Source: CAVWUA01 sp963758025 (GTDB lineage: Bacteria > Planctomycetota > Planctomycetia > Isosphaerales > Isosphaeraceae). Taken from it: a stretch of 64,000 nt of DNA. Where the stretch lies: contig CAVWUA010000012.1 in the NCBI GenBank assembly GCA_963758025.1, positions 143,865-207,864 on the forward strand, in the 5' to 3' direction. This document shows, piece after piece, positions 44,058 through 55,540 of the stretch. Below the pieces are notes generated by a model that searched no databases, was not told the DNA's origin, and saw only the letters and a list, made by a program, of their open reading frames with translations. Every line of letters starts with the position of its first letter. The first letter of the stretch is position 1. Position numbers and translations under genes: made by a program.

Positions 44058-45932
44058 TCGACCCCGGCTCGCTCCGGCCCCTCGATCTGCCGGAGCACGG
44101 CGCGGGCGAGATCCGTCGCGGCGGACCGGGCCACTCCCTGCTCGGCGGCCTCGCGCAGGTGCGGGATCGCCTCGGCGGTCGCCCCGGCCTGGTGTCGTTC
44201 CAGGCCCAGGAAGGCGTGCGCCTCGGTCCGCTGGCGGTCGTCGGTCGCCGCGTCGAGCAGGATCGGCGCGGCGGTGTCGCCCCGCAGGTAGCGGAGCACC
44301 GGCACGGGCCAGGCGACGGGGGAGAGATTGGTGATCGCCTCGTCGAGCACGGCGCGGGCGTCGGCCTCGTGTCCCGCCCGCCGGGCGCTCAAGGCGCCGA
44401 GGATCACCATGTAAGGGGTGAACGGGTCGTGGTAGCCCCGAGCCTGGATATAAGCGCGGGCATCGCCGCTGCCGTCGCGCCCGGCGACGTACAGCGACCA
44501 CCCGCGCAGGAACAGAACGTCGGCGTCCTTCGGGTCGAGTTGCAGGGCGTGGGTGAAGTCGTCGATCGCGCCGTCCCAGTCGTCCAGGTCGCGGCGGGCG
44601 TTGCCGCGCTGGACGTAGAGCGACGGGTCGGACGGGTTCAGCCGCACGGCCCGATCGTAGTCCGCGATCGCCCGGTCGCGGCGGCCGAGCCGGGCGTGCG
44701 CCTCGGCCATGCCGACGTAGGCGGCGAGCGATCCGCCGCCGATTCGCACGGCCTCGTCGTAGTCCCGCACGGCGCTATCGAGCATCCCGAGCTTGGCGTA
44801 CAGGCCCGCGCGGTTCAGCAGGATCGTCGGGTTGCGGGGCCTCAGCCGCAGGGCCTCGCTCAGGTCGAGCAGCGCCTGGTCGTACTGCTTGAGCCCGTCG
44901 TGAGCGACCCCCCGGTTGCAGTACGCCCCGGCGCAGCGCGGGTCGAGCTTGAGGGCCGTGTCCAGGTCCTTCAAGGCCCGTTCATATTGACCGAGGCTGT
45001 TGTAGGCGGCCCCCCGGTTCTGGTAGGCGGTCGCCCGCTTCGGGTCGAACTGGATCGCCTTGTCGAGATCCGGGATCGCCTGCTCGTACCGCCCGAGCCG
45101 CACGAGCGCTCCGCCCCGGTCCTTGTACTCGCCGGCGTCCTCGGGTTGCAGGCGGATCGCCTCGGTGAAGTCGGCGATGGCCCGCTCCAGTAGCCCGAGT
45201 TCGGCGAGCAGCGCCGCCGCGCTGGCGGTACGCCTGAACGCTGGTCGGGTTGAGCCGGATCGCCTCGGTCAGATCGCCGAGTGCTCGCTCCTGCTGCCCG
45301 AGTTCCGCCAGGACCTGACCGCGCTGGGCGGCGGCTCGCGACAGGCGGGGGTCGAGCCGCAACGCCGTATCATAGTCGGCCACGGCCTGTTCGAGCCTCC
45401 CAAGAGCCGCGAGGGCATCGCCGCGCCCCATGAAGGTATTGGGGTCGGTCGGATTGATCCGGGTCGCCCGGTCGTAGGCGTCGAGCGCCCGTTCGTGATC
45501 GCCGAGCCGCTGGAAGACCTGCCCGGTGCCGCAGTACGAGGTGGCCAGGCCCTCGGGATGAGCGGAATTGACGGGCAGCGCATACAGGCGAATCGCCTCC
45601 GTGAAGGCCGCCAGCGCATCCTGATTGCGTCCGAGCATCACCAGGGCAATTCCCCGGTCATTGTAGGGGGCGGCAAACCACGGCTTGGCCTGGATCGCCG
45701 CGTCGAAATCGGCCAGGGCCCGCGCCGGCTGGTTCGAGCGGAGGTAGATATTCCCTCGCTTGACGTGGGCCTCGATGTCGCGCGGCTTGTGGCTGAGAAC
45801 GGTGTCGAGCAGAGGCAGGGCCTCGCGGTACGCCCCGGCGTCGTAAAGCCGAAACGCCTCGATGCGTTCCGGCAACGTCCGCTCCGCGTGGGCGGATAAG
45901 GACAAGCTCATGAGAGACCCCAGAATCATCAT
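44030..45932 (-). CDS. TPR-repeat protein, exported, one frame break
   Basis: Starts at the ATG at 45932 with a short signal-like segment (MMILGSLMSLSLSAHAE). It then carries about fifteen 34-residue tetratricopeptide repeats, such as GAYREALPLLDTVLSHKPRD, QPARALADFDAAIQAKPWFA and QYERALKDLDTALKLDPRCA. The frame changes near 45235 between NPTSVQAYRQRG and AIADFTEAIRLQPEDA. Restored length is about 633 residues. It should be a protein-protein interaction scaffold outside the inner membrane. Its 3' end overlaps the end of the convergent glycosyltransferase gene by 28 bp. Confidence 0.85.
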
Positions 45933-46255
45933 GCCAGGATGCGTGGCGCAAGATCCTCATGGCCGACCTCCATCCGTGCCGTGTCCTCCTCCTTTTTTGG
46001 AACGAAACTCCTTACTCTGATTGTCGTCCGACCCGGACCGGCCGATTCGGCGGAACCGCCCCAATCCGGGCCTGCCTTGGGGATCACGAGGGGTATATCG
46101 ACTGGCGCGTCTGTTTGAAAAAATCGGCGTTTGAACCTGTAGGGAGATGATTGCCGCACGCTTGGGTGCTAGACTGTTCACGAACCAGTCGCCGCGTCGA
46201 GGCAAAGGGGCGACGACGCCCGGCCAGAACGAACAACCCGAACGATCCCTCCGCC
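45933..46255. other. Divergent intergenic region
   Basis: Lies between the TPR gene and the ComM-like gene, so it should hold both promoters. I find no clear promoter boxes, palindromes or small genes; the ComM ATG at 46256 has no good ribosome binding site. Confidence 0.4.
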
Positions 46256-47793
46256 ATGCTCGCGAAGCTCTCGTCATACACGCTCATCGGGATCGAGGCG
46301 GCCGCGGTCGAGGTGGAGGTGGACGTCTCGTCGGCGACGATGCCGAAGACGGTACTCGTCGGCCTGGCCGAGGCCGCCGTCCGTGAGAGCACCCACCGGG
46401 TCGAGCGGGCCCTGGTCAACTCGGGCTACCGACGACCGGCCGACCGGATCGTGATCAACCTGGCCCCGGCCGACCTCAAGAAGGACGCCGGCGGGCTGGA
46501 CCTGCCGATCGCGCTCGGGATCTTGATGGGCAGCGGACAGGTGGCGCTGGACCGCCCCGGGAACTTCGCGGTCGTCGGCGAGATGGCCCTGACGGGCGAG
46601 ACGCGACCGATCAAGGGGGCCCTGGCAATGGCCCTGGCCGCCGCCGCTGAGGGGCGCGACGGCCTGCTCATCCCCTCGGCCAACGCCGCCGAGGCCGCCG
46701 TCGTCGAGGGCGTGCCGATCTATCCGGTCGGTAGCCTGGCCGAGGCCGTCGGCTTCCTCTCCGGCACGCTCGACCTGGAGCCGCGGTCCGTGGACGTCGA
46801 GGAGGTCTTCCGCAGGCATTCTCACCTTGAGGAAGACTTCGTCGATGTGAAGGGGCAGGACTACGCCAAGCGTGCCCTGGTCATCGCCGCCAGCGGCGGG
46901 CACAACGTCCTGATGATCGGCCCGCCCGGCACCGGCAAGACGCTGCTGGCCAAGCGGCTCGGATCGATCATGCCGACCTTGACCCCGGCCGAGAGTCTGG
47001 AGACGACGCGGATCTACAGCGCGATGGGCCTCTTGAAGCCGGGTCAGCCCCTGATGGCCACGCGCCCGTTCCGCTCGCCGCACCACTCCGTCAGCGATGC
47101 CGGCCTGGTCGGCGGCGGGAGCACGCCGCAGCCGGGGGAGATCTCACTCGCCCATAAAGGGGTCCTGTTCCTCGACGAGCTGCCCGAGTTCAACCGGAAG
47201 ACGCTCGAGGTCCTCCGTCAGCCGCTGGAAGACGGGCGCGTGACGATCAGCCGGGCCTTGCGGAGCGTCACGTTCCCGGCCGATTTTGTCCTGGTGGCCG
47301 CCATGAATCCGTGTCCTTGCGGGTATCGGAGCGATCCCCGGCGGCGCCTGTACGTGCTCTCCGCCGCAGGTGGAGCGGTACCTGAGCCGGATCTCCGGCC
47401 CGCTGCTCGACCGGATCGACCTGCACGTGGAAGTTCCGGCCGTGCCGTTCACGCAACTGGCCGAGGCGCCGCCGGGGCCGACCTCGGCCGACTTCCTGGA
47501 GGAGGTCTTGCGTGCCCGCGCCCGGCAGACGGAGCGGTTCGGCGCGAAAGGGCCGCAGGTCAATGGCCGGATGACCCCCCGGCAGATCCGCAAGTTCTGC
47601 GTTTTACGGCCCGAGGCGGCCAGCCTGCTCAAGGGGGCGATGGAGGAACTCGGCCTCTCGGCCCGCGCTCACGATAAGGTCTTGCGCGTCGCCCGGACGA
47701 TGGCCGACCTGGAAGGGTACGGACGACATCCAGCCGCACCACGTCGCCGAGGCCGTGGGTTATCGCACGCTCGACCGGGGCGTCTGGGCGTGA
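46256..47793 (+). CDS. comM: YifB/ComM-family Mg-chelatase-like AAA ATPase, two frame breaks
   Basis: A hexameric AAA+ helicase-like protein of the ComM family, which in naturally competent bacteria promotes branch migration of incoming DNA. The N-terminal domain runs from MLAKLSSYTLIGIEAAAVEV through AVRESTHRVERALVNSG. Walker A GPPGTGKTLLAKR lies near residue 222, GLVGGGSTPQPGEISLAHKG near 285, Walker B GVLFLDELPEF near 303 and AAMNPCPCGYRSDPRR near 348. The frame changes near 47350, resuming with ERYLSRISGPLLDRIDLHVE, and near 47720, resuming with DDIQPHHVAEAVGYRTLDRG. Restored length is about 512 residues, normal for the family. Confidence 0.9.
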
Positions 47794-47796
47794 GAG

Positions 47797-48629
47797 TCAG
47801 GGTGAGGGGGCCGCGGTGGTCTCGACCGGACCGCCGCTCCGTGGCTCCATCCGGGCGATGAAGGTGTCGAGATGCTTCTCCCGCAGGAGTTTGTACACGC
47901 TCTCGGGGGAGGCGAAGAGGCCGACCGTGCCGAACTCGCCGATCGTGAGGCGGCCGACGCAGACACCGATCACCGCGCCGTCAGGCCGGAACAGGCCACC
48001 GCCGGATCGACCGTGCTCGGGAGGCTTGGTCGTGACGGTGAAGGGCCGGGCGCCGCCTCCCTTGTGGACCTCGACCCGCGCCGCGCCCAGAACGTCGCTC
48101 CGCCAGCTCGTCAGGTGAACCGCCCCGTCGATGCCGACCGACGTGAGAACCACGCCCGGCTTCGGCGGTTCGGCCTCGGGTGCGAGCCGGGCGACGTGGG
48201 GCAAGGCGGCCAGGCCACTCACGCGGATCACCGCCACGTCGGCCGGCACGTCGATTGCCTCGATTTGCGCGGGGATGATCCGAGGCCAGCCGGGCGTGCG
48301 GTTCAGGGGGTCGTTGAAACCCAGGTTGTAGCGCTGGATCTCAATGGCCAGGTCTCCCTTGTCCGAGACGACGTGCGCGGCGGTCAGAATCAAGGTCGTG
48401 CCGGGAATCGACGCGATGACCGTTCCGCTGCCGCGATGGTTCCCGTTGCGGATCACGACGGTCGGCCGGAAGAAGGTGTCGAGAACCTGGGCGCGACCCG
48501 GACCACCGGCTTCCGGCCGCGGTTCAACCGAGCGGCCGGCTCACCGGCGACGGCGATCGCCGAGGCGGCGAGCAAGGCGGTAAGGACCGCGAGGCCCGGC
48601 CAGGTTCGCATTGATCGTCGGGTGGTCAT
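47797..48629 (-). CDS. Trypsin-like serine protease, exported, one frame break
   Basis: A chymotrypsin-fold protease. ATG at 48629 with AAAGGGG upstream; signal peptide LAVLTALLAASAIAVAG. After a frame change near 48490 the protease domain begins with VLDTFFRPTVVIRNGNHRGS. The catalytic triad is visible: His in LILTAAHVVS, Asp in VPADVAVIRVSG and Ser in EHGRSGGGLFRPDGA. No PDZ domain follows, so it is smaller than DegP/HtrA. Restored length is about 277 residues. It is convergent with comM, with only 3 bp between the stops. Confidence 0.85.
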
Positions 48630-48717
48630 GAGGCCCCTTTCGCCGGCTCTCTGGCGGTTGGGGGGCAACCCGCCCGCTCATCGTCGTGAGGGGGCGGGAC
48701 ACCCTGTTTTTGCCGGA

Positions 48718-49299
48718 TTACTTCGACGCGTTCAGCGATTGCTCGATCGCGCCGGTGACCTTCTCGGAGGTCGGCTCGTCCTTCGGCTGGAACCGAGCGA
48801 CGACCTCGCCGTCACGGTTTACCAGGAACTTGGTGAAGTTCCAGGGGATCTCCCCGTTGTACTTCTTCTCGGTTTGCTGAGTCAAATACTGGTAGAGCGG
48901 GTGCTTGCCGTCCCCCTTGACGACGATCTTGGAGAACAGCGGGAACGTGACGCTGTACTGGTCGGTGCAGAACGCCTTGATCTCCTTGTCGCTGCCCGGT
49001 TCCTGGGCGCCGAAGTCGTTGGAGGGGAAGGCGAGGATCTCGAAACCCTTGTCCTTGTAGGTCTTGTAGATCTGTTCCAGCCCTTCGTACTGCGGCGTGT
49101 ATCCGCACTGGCTGGCGGTATTGACGATCAGCAGGACCTTGCCCTTGTAGCGGGACAGATCCACCGGCTTGCCGTCGATGTCCTTGACCTGGAAACCGAG
49201 CACGGAGTCGGCCGTGGCGGGTTCCTCGGCGGGGGCAACGCGGGCGAGGCCGAGCAAGGGCAGGGCGGCCAGGGTCAAGAGGGTGATGCGGAGGCTCAT
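48718..49299 (-). CDS. Glutathione peroxidase (cysteine type), exported
   Basis: Thioredoxin-fold peroxidase reducing peroxides with a thiol donor. Motifs: LIVNTASQCGYTPQYEGLEQ with the peroxidatic Cys (not selenocysteine), FPSNDFGAQEPGSDKEIKAF with the conserved Gln, and IPWNFTKFLVNRDGEVVARF with Trp and Asn of the tetrad. The signal peptide is LLTLAALPLLGLARVAPAE, so it acts in the periplasm. The ATG at 49299 is preferred over 49323 because GGAG lies 10 nt upstream; the longer form would lack a ribosome binding site. Most such enzymes prefer thioredoxin to glutathione. Confidence 0.93.
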   Translation of the reverse strand: MSLRITLLTLAALPLLGLARVAPAEEPATADSVLGFQVKDIDGKPVDLSRYKGKVLLIVNTASQCGYTPQYEGLEQIYKTYKDKGFEILAFPSNDFGAQEPGSDKEIKAFCTDQYSVTFPLFSKIVVKGDGKHPLYQYLTQQTEKKYNGEIPWNFTKFLVNRDGEVVARFQPKDEPTSEKVTGAIEQSLNASK

Positions 49300-49400
49300 C
49301 AAAAGTCGGCTCCTCTTGGGCATTGAGGTTGGAACGTGCGGGCGGTACTCACCGGTGTATCTTGGACGAACCCCCCGCTCGGATCAAGGCCCCGCCCCGG

Positions 49401-49889
49401 TCAGAGGTGCCGTTCGAGAATGCGGCGGCTCGTCGCATCGAGCGCGCTGATCCCGGCGATCTGGAACCGGAGGCCCCGGGCATCGGTCAGCAAGACCCGG
49501 TCGGGACCGAGCCGCCGCAGGTCGTCCAGGCTCTTGATCGTCACGCGGGTCCGGCCGCGGTCGGTCACGACGTCCCAGTCGGCCGGCAAGGGGTCAGACG
49601 TCGTTCGCACGATCCGCTGGATGACCGGCACGAACTGCCGTCGCTCCAGCTCCTCCTCCAGAAGCCGGCGGGTCGTCTCCGGGAGGGTGCTCGGGTTCTC
49701 AACGCAGACGATCTCGCGGCCGTGGGCGTCGCACAGGGAGATCCAGTGCCCGGGGTCCGACAGCGGGAAGGCCCGCACCGGCTCGACCCCGACATGCCGC
49801 GTCCCCTCGCTATCGATCAGAACCAGCCGCCCCCAGGCGTCGAGGTTCAGGCCGAAGGCGGCGGACGGCTTGGGAAGGTGGGGTTTCAT
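49401..49889 (-). CDS. DUF1854-family protein (cyanophycin-locus associated)
   Basis: A 162-residue protein. Its core LCDAHGREIVCVENPSTLPE, then RRLLEEELERRQFVPVIQRI and WDVVTDRGRTRVTIKSLDD matches DUF1854, a family that in several lineages is found beside a dedicated ABC transporter and cyanophycin synthetases. Exactly this arrangement is present here: the ABC transporter gene ends 50 bp upstream on the same strand and two synthetases are divergent. Biochemical role unknown; partnership inferred from neighbourhood. Confidence 0.85.
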   Translation of the reverse strand: MKPHLPKPSAAFGLNLDAWGRLVLIDSEGTRHVGVEPVRAFPLSDPGHWISLCDAHGREIVCVENPSTLPETTRRLLEEELERRQFVPVIQRIVRTTSDPLPADWDVVTDRGRTRVTIKSLDDLRRLGPDRVLLTDARGLRFQIAGISALDATSRRILERHL

Positions 49890-49939
49890 GATGGTTGATG
49901 GCTCATGATGGATGGGCGATCATCGATGACCAGAGAGGC

Positions 49940-52181
49940 TCAGGCCATCATCCCTTGCGCCAGCTCCAGTTGCGCCCGGTGCAGGCGGGAATAGGGGCCG
50001 CCGGGGACCTGGAGCAGCTCCTGGTGGTGGCCGACCTCGGCGATCCGGCCATGCTCCAGCACGACCAGGCGGTCGGCGCGGCGGAGGGTGCTCAGGCGGT
50101 GGGCGATGGCGATCGTCGTGCGGCCCCGGACGAGGTTCTCCAGCGCCTGCTGGATCTCCCGCTCGGTCTCGGTATCGACCGACGAGGTCGCCTCGTCCAG
50201 GATCAGGATCGCCGGGTCGATCAGCAAGGCCCGGGCGATCGAGATCCGCTGGCGCTCGCCGCCCGAGAGCGCTCTGGCCGCGCTCGCCGACGATCGCGTC
50301 GTAGCCGTCGGGCAGGCGCAGGATGAACTCGTGGGCCCGCGCCGCGCGGGCCGCCGCGATGATCTCGGCTCGGCTGGCGTCGGGGCGGCCGTAGGCGATG
50401 TTCTCGGCGATCGTGCCGAAGAACAGGAACGGCTCCTGGAGCACGATGCCGATGTGGCGGCGGTACGCCTCCGAGCGGGAACGAGCGGATGTCCACGCCC
50501 GTCGACGAGGATCGCGCCCTCGGGCCACGTCGTAGAAGCGGCAGATCAGGTTGACCAGCGTGCTCTTGCCCGCGCCGCTGGGGCCGACCAGGCCGATCAT
50601 CTCGCCAGGCCGGATCGACAGGTTGACGTCGTGGAGCACGGTGCGGTTGCCGTAGCGGAAGCCGACGTCCTGGAGACTCGATCGCGCCGCGCAGGAGCCG
50701 TCGGCGGTTGGACCGGCCGGGCCGGTTCGGCGACGCTCGGCACGCGGTCGAGGATGTCGAAGATCCGCTGCGCGCTGGCGCCGGCCCGCTGCGTCGCCTG
50801 GACCATCCGGCTCATCGACTCCAGCCGCGTGTAGAACCGGCCGATGTACGTCAGGAACATCGTCAGGACGCCGACCTGGAACCCCCGGTGGAAGACCAGC
50901 CAGGCGCCGACGCCCCAGACGACCAGCAGGCCCACCTGGGTCAGCAGCCCGAGCATCGGCCCGAAGAAGGCCCAGATGACGTTGACCCGGTCGTTGACCC
51001 GCACGACCGTCTGATTGCTCTGCCCGAACCGGTCGATCTCCCGACCCTCCTGGGCGAAGGCCTTGACGACACGGATGCCGGGGATCGTGTCGGCCAGGAC
51101 GCTGGTCATCTCGGCCCCAGACGACCGAGCTTTGCTCGAAGACGCGCGCGCAATCGCGTGCGCAGCGCGGTAGACGAGCCAGAGCCCAGGCGGGATCGGC
51201 GTGAGGGTCGCCAGGGCCAGCAGCGGGTCCATCGATAGCAGGATTGTCGCCGTGCCGAGGATCATCAGGACGTCGGTGGCGAAATCGACCAGGTTGATCG
51301 ACAGGAAGTTGCAGATCCGGTCGGTGTCGTTGCCGATCCGCGACATCAGGTCGCCCGTCCGCTTGCCGCCGAAGAACTCCAGCGAGAGGGACAGCAGGTG
51401 CTCGATACGTGCGGTCGCGCAGGTCGGCGCTGATCCGCTCGCTGACCCAGCCGAGGACGTAGCTCCGCGCCCAGCCCAGGAGCCACGCCAGGACCGACGC
51501 CGCGGCCATCCAGCCGAGATACCAGTACACCCTCGAGAACGCGACACTCCGCCCGGCCTGCCGGGGGATCAGCACGTCGTCGATCAAGGGCTGCGTCAGG
51601 TACGGCGGGATCAGGCTGGCGGCCGTGCAGGCGACCGTCAAGAAAAAGCCCAGGGCGATCACGCGGAAGTGAGGACGGGCGTATCCGATCAGACGCAGGA
51701 GCGAGGAGGACTTCGCGCCGGTGGCCGGGGCGTCGCAGTCGGGACAACCGTCGAGACTGGGGGACAGCGTGTTGCCGCAGCTCGGACAGACCGCGACGGG
51801 CGTTGGCTCATCGAGACGGCCGTCGCGCAAGGCCTCGAACCGACCGGCCAGCCGGTGCGCGGCGGCGGCCCTCGCGGCGGTGTAACGCCAGGCGGTCAGC
51901 CGGCTCGACGCCCCGAGTAGCTCCAGAGTTCCCAGTCCCGCGTGCTCCCGAGCCTTCAGGGCGGCCACCGACTCCAGCGGCCAGCTTCGCCAGCCGCTGT
52001 CGTTGTCGGAGTCGCGCACCAGGAGCCGCCGATCGGTCAGCACGACCAGCCCCCGCTCGTCGAAGCGCAGGCGCGTGTCCAGATCCGGCGCGAAGTGCTC
52101 CAGCACGATTTCGCCGAACGCGAGCTGGTTCGAGATTTCGACTCGTCGGGCCTTCGGGAGCGACTCCCAACCCTCGGTCAT
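49940..52181 (-). CDS. ABC transporter, permease-ATPase fusion, cyanophycin-associated, frameshifted
   Basis: A half-transporter of about 745 residues. The N-terminal domain (ALKAREHAGLGTLELLGASS) is followed by a zinc-ribbon-like CPSCGNTLSPSLDGCPDCD near residue 150, membrane helices from VIALGFFLTVACTAASLIPP to LGLLTQVGLLVVWGVGAWLV, and the ATPase: Walker A GLVGPSGAGKSTLVNLICRF, Q-loop IGIVLQEPFLFFGTIAENIA, Walker B PAILILDEATSSVDTETERE and switch AIAHRLSTLRRADRLVVLEH. Frame changes near 51405, 50690, 50510 and 50265; all blocks are intact once joined. The zinc-ribbon insertion and N-domain distinguish it from generic MsbA-type exporters. Substrate unproven, possibly a cyanophycin-derived peptide or precursor. 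Confidence 0.82.
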
Positions 52182-52798
52182 CTGTGGAGGCAAGGCGGAC
52201 ACTCCCGTCCGATCCGGAACCGTTCCCCGAGGCAAGACTCAGGAGCAAGCGCTCCTGGATCAATCATTCTAGGCATGATCCGCCCGTTGACCAGTGGACT
52301 CCTTCCGGATTCCGCCGGAGCTTGTCGTCTTCACGCACATTTCTCCGAATTCGTTGGAAGCCCCTCTTGTGGAAATACCTGCCCGATGTTGCAATGTCAT
52401 GGTCTTTCCGTGGGAGTGATCCAGGCAGCGCGGCGACGGCGACGGATTGGCTTACCTTTTGCTTGCCAAGAACCATCTCGAGCGGCAAGAGACCGGGACT
52501 CCAATTCCACCACCGGTCTATTGGGTTGGGGGTCGATCTGGAACTCGGAACGTGATGTTCCGAATGCACTTATGGTGTTATTCTCCAGTTAAACATTAAA
52601 AAATCATGACACGGTCCAACGCTTTGGAGCGTAGGGACCGTAATTGTATCGGGATCGTGCCGGAGTCCATCGGGACAGACAGCCCGAACGAGCGGCTGCT
52701 GCGCTGATATTGGAATCTCAAGAGTCGTCCGATGATCGTGCGGAGCGGTGCTTCCGTGCGCGGGCTAGCGGTGCCACTTCCAGGAGCTTGTCAGGATC
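52182..52798. other. Divergent control region with a leader hairpin
   Basis: The 617 bp between the ABC transporter and the first cyanophycin synthetase are more A/T-rich than the genes. A strong hairpin lies at 52611-52641: ACGGTCC (52611-52617) pairs with GGACCGT (52635-52641), and ACGCT (52619-52623) with AGCGT (52628-52632), with a TTGG loop. It is about 160 bp upstream of the synthetase ATG and has no T-run after it, so it may be an operator or an mRNA leader structure. No gene is supported here. Confidence 0.5.
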
Positions 52799-55451
52799 AT
52801 GGAGTTCCGCAAAGTCCTCGCGTTGCGAGGTCCGAATATCTGGGCCAATTCCCCGGTGATTGAGGCGTGGGTCGATCTGAAGGAACTGAAGGACTCCCCA
52901 TCGACCTCGATTCCTGGTTTCAACGATCGTCTGATGTCCTGGCTGCCCAGTATGATCGAGCACGAGTGCAGCGAAGGGCACCGGGGCGGCTTTTTCGTGC
53001 GTTTGCGCGAGGGGACCTACCCCGCGCACATCCTGGAGCACGTCACGCTGGAGCTGCAATGCCTGAGCGGTACGCCGGTCGGCTACGGCCGCGCCCGGGA
53101 GACGTCCGAGGAGGGGGTCTATCGCGTGGTCTTCAAGTATCGCGAGGAAGCCGTCGGCCGGGCCTGTCTGGAGACGGCTCGCGAGCTGATTCTGGCGGCG
53201 ATGTTCGATCGGCCGTTTGATGTGCCGGGTGAGATCCGCCGTCTGCGCGAACTGGTGCGCCAGACGGCGCCCGGCCCCGGCACCGAGGCGATTCTCAACG
53301 CCGCCAAGGCACGGGGTATCCCCGCGCCGGCTCTATCCCGATAGCCGGAGCATGGTCGTCATGCTGGGTCAAGGGGCGAATCAACGACGCATCTCCGCCG
53401 CCGACACCGACCGTACCGGAGCCATCGCCGCGTCGATCTCTCAGGACAAGGAGTTGACGAAGCTCCTGCTCCGCTCGGTCGGGCGTGCCGGTGCCCGAGG
53501 GGCGTCCCGTCCACGATGCCGACGACGCGTGGGAGGTGGCCGAGGAGCTGGGTGGTCCGGTCGTCGTCAAACCTCGCGCCACCGATTACGGCCGCGCCGT
53601 GGCCCTGAACCTCACAACTCCCGAACAGGTCCGGGCCGCCTACGAGGCCGCTCGGCGGGAAGCGGATGAGGTGCTGGTCGAGCGGCAGGCGCCCGGAGAT
53701 TGCTATCGTCTGCTCGTGATCGGTGACCGGCTCGTCGCGGCGTCCCGGCGCGACCCGGCGCACGTCATGGGAGACGGCCGTTCGACGGTGGCCGAACTGG
53801 TCGAGCAGGCCAACGCCGATCCCCGACGCGGCGAGGATTTCACTACCCCTTTGCGACGGCTGCCGCTGGACGAATCCACGCGGGCCGTACTGGTCGATCA
53901 AGGGCTTGGATGTCGATGCCATACCATCGGAAGGCCAGCGCGTCTTCCTGCGTTGGAACATCGATCACGCCACCGGCGGGTCAGACACCGACGTGACAGA
54001 TCTCGTGCATCCGGCCATCGCCGCTCACGCGGTCGAAGCCGCGCGGGTCGTCGGGCTGGATGTGGCCGGTCTGGACGTCGTGGCTCGGGACATCGGCCGC
54101 CCGCTGGAGGAGCAGGGGGGCGTGGTCGTCGAGGTAAACTCCAGCCCCGGCCTGCGCGCGCATCTGGAGCCGGCGGAGGGACAGCCCCGGCCGGTCGCCG
54201 AGGCCATCCTCGACTCGATCTTCCCCGATGGTCAGAACGGCCGTATCCCGCTGGTGGCTGTCACCGGGGTCAACGGCAAGACGACAACCACCCGGTTGAT
54301 CGCCCACATCCTGGCGACCCACGGGCCAACCGTCGGCATGACCTGCACCGATGGCATTTTTGTCGGCGATCGCCGGATCGAGGCGGGGGATTGCTCGGGA
54401 CCGCGCAGCGCACGTGCCATTTTACTGAATCCGAAAGTCGAAGCCGCCGTGCTCGAATGCGCGCGTGGCGGCATCCTTCGTGAGGGGCTGGGCTTCGATC
54501 GCTGCCAGGTTGCCGTCGTGACCAACATCGGCGAAGGGGATCACCTCGGCATGAAGGAGATAAGGACGGCCGAGGATCTGGTCAAGGTCAAGCGGACGAT
54601 CGTCGATGTCGTGCTTCCCGAAGGCTTCGCGGTACTCAATGCGGACGACCCGCTCGTGGCGCCGATGGCCGAGCATTGTCCCGGCTCGGTGATTTACTTC
54701 GGCCGGGACGCCGCCGATCCAGTCACTGACCCGTCATCGCGACGAGGGGGGCCGTGCGGTTTTCGTCCGTGAAGGGGCCATCGTGCTGGCGGAAGGAACC
54801 GTTGAGAGCGTTTTGACGCTCTTGAATGATGTGCCGTTGACGTGTGGAGGGCGGATCGGCTTCCAGGTCGAGAACGTCCTGGCCGCGGTCGGTGCTGCCT
54901 GGGCGCTGGGGTTGCCGCGCGAGACGATCCGCGACGCTCTGGCCACGTTCGACAGTGCGCCCGATCGGACCCCCGGCCGATTCAACATCCTGAAGGACGG
55001 CGGCGCGAGGGTCATCGTCGATTTCGGACACAATCCGTCGGCCCTGGTCTCGCTGGTTGAGTCACTTCCGGCATTTCCTGGCCGTCGCCGCACCGTCGTC
55101 CTTTCGGCCGACGGCGACCGCCGGGACGAGGTCATCCATCGCCAGGCGGAGATCCTGGCCGATGCGTTCGATCGTGTGATTCTCTATGAGGAATCGGCCC
55201 GGATGCGCGGTCGGGACGATGGAGAAATTTTCACGATGCTCCGCGAGGGCTTGGCCCGTGGTTCGCGTGCGGTCGAGGTTCTGGAGGTTCGTGGTGAGGC
55301 AGCGGCCATCGCAACGGCTGTCGAGGAGCTTCAAGAAGGTGACGTCCTGCTCATCCTGATCGACGCCGTGGAGACGTCTCTGCCTCTGGTCCGCCGTCTG
55401 CTGGCCGAGAAATCGGCCGTCCATGAGGAGCCGCCAGTCTTCTCCCGCTGA
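52799..55451 (+). CDS. cphA: Cyanophycin synthetase, copy 1, frameshifted
   Basis: Polymerises aspartate and arginine into multi-L-arginyl-poly-L-aspartate using ATP. The N-domain (residues 1-160) keeps its conserved block MIEHECSEGHRGGFFVRLRE and HILEHVTLELQCLSG. The ATP-grasp half has DKELTKLLLRS, VPVPEGRPVHDADDAWEVAE, GGPVVVKPRATDYGRAVALN and VVVEVNSSPGLRAHLEP. The Mur-ligase half has TGVNGKTTTTRLIAHIL near residue 486, ECARGGILREGLGFDRCQVA, TNIGEGDHLG and VDFGHNPSALVSL. Frame changes near 53335, 53490, 53910 and 54725 fall between well-conserved blocks. Restored length is about 884 residues. Copy 2 follows 89 bp downstream. Confidence 0.88.
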
Positions 55452-55540
55452 TCAGAACATATCTTCGCCGTGTCGTGCCGGCGTAGCGGGGAGGACAGTC
55501 CGGGTGCGCCCGGACCTGATCCATCGGAGTTCACCAACGT

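Noticed and set aside
42699..44501. Long minus-strand open frame (600 codons) over the epimerase and glycosyltransferase genes
   Set aside because: Shadow of two clear coding genes on the plus strand; no start signal or domain.
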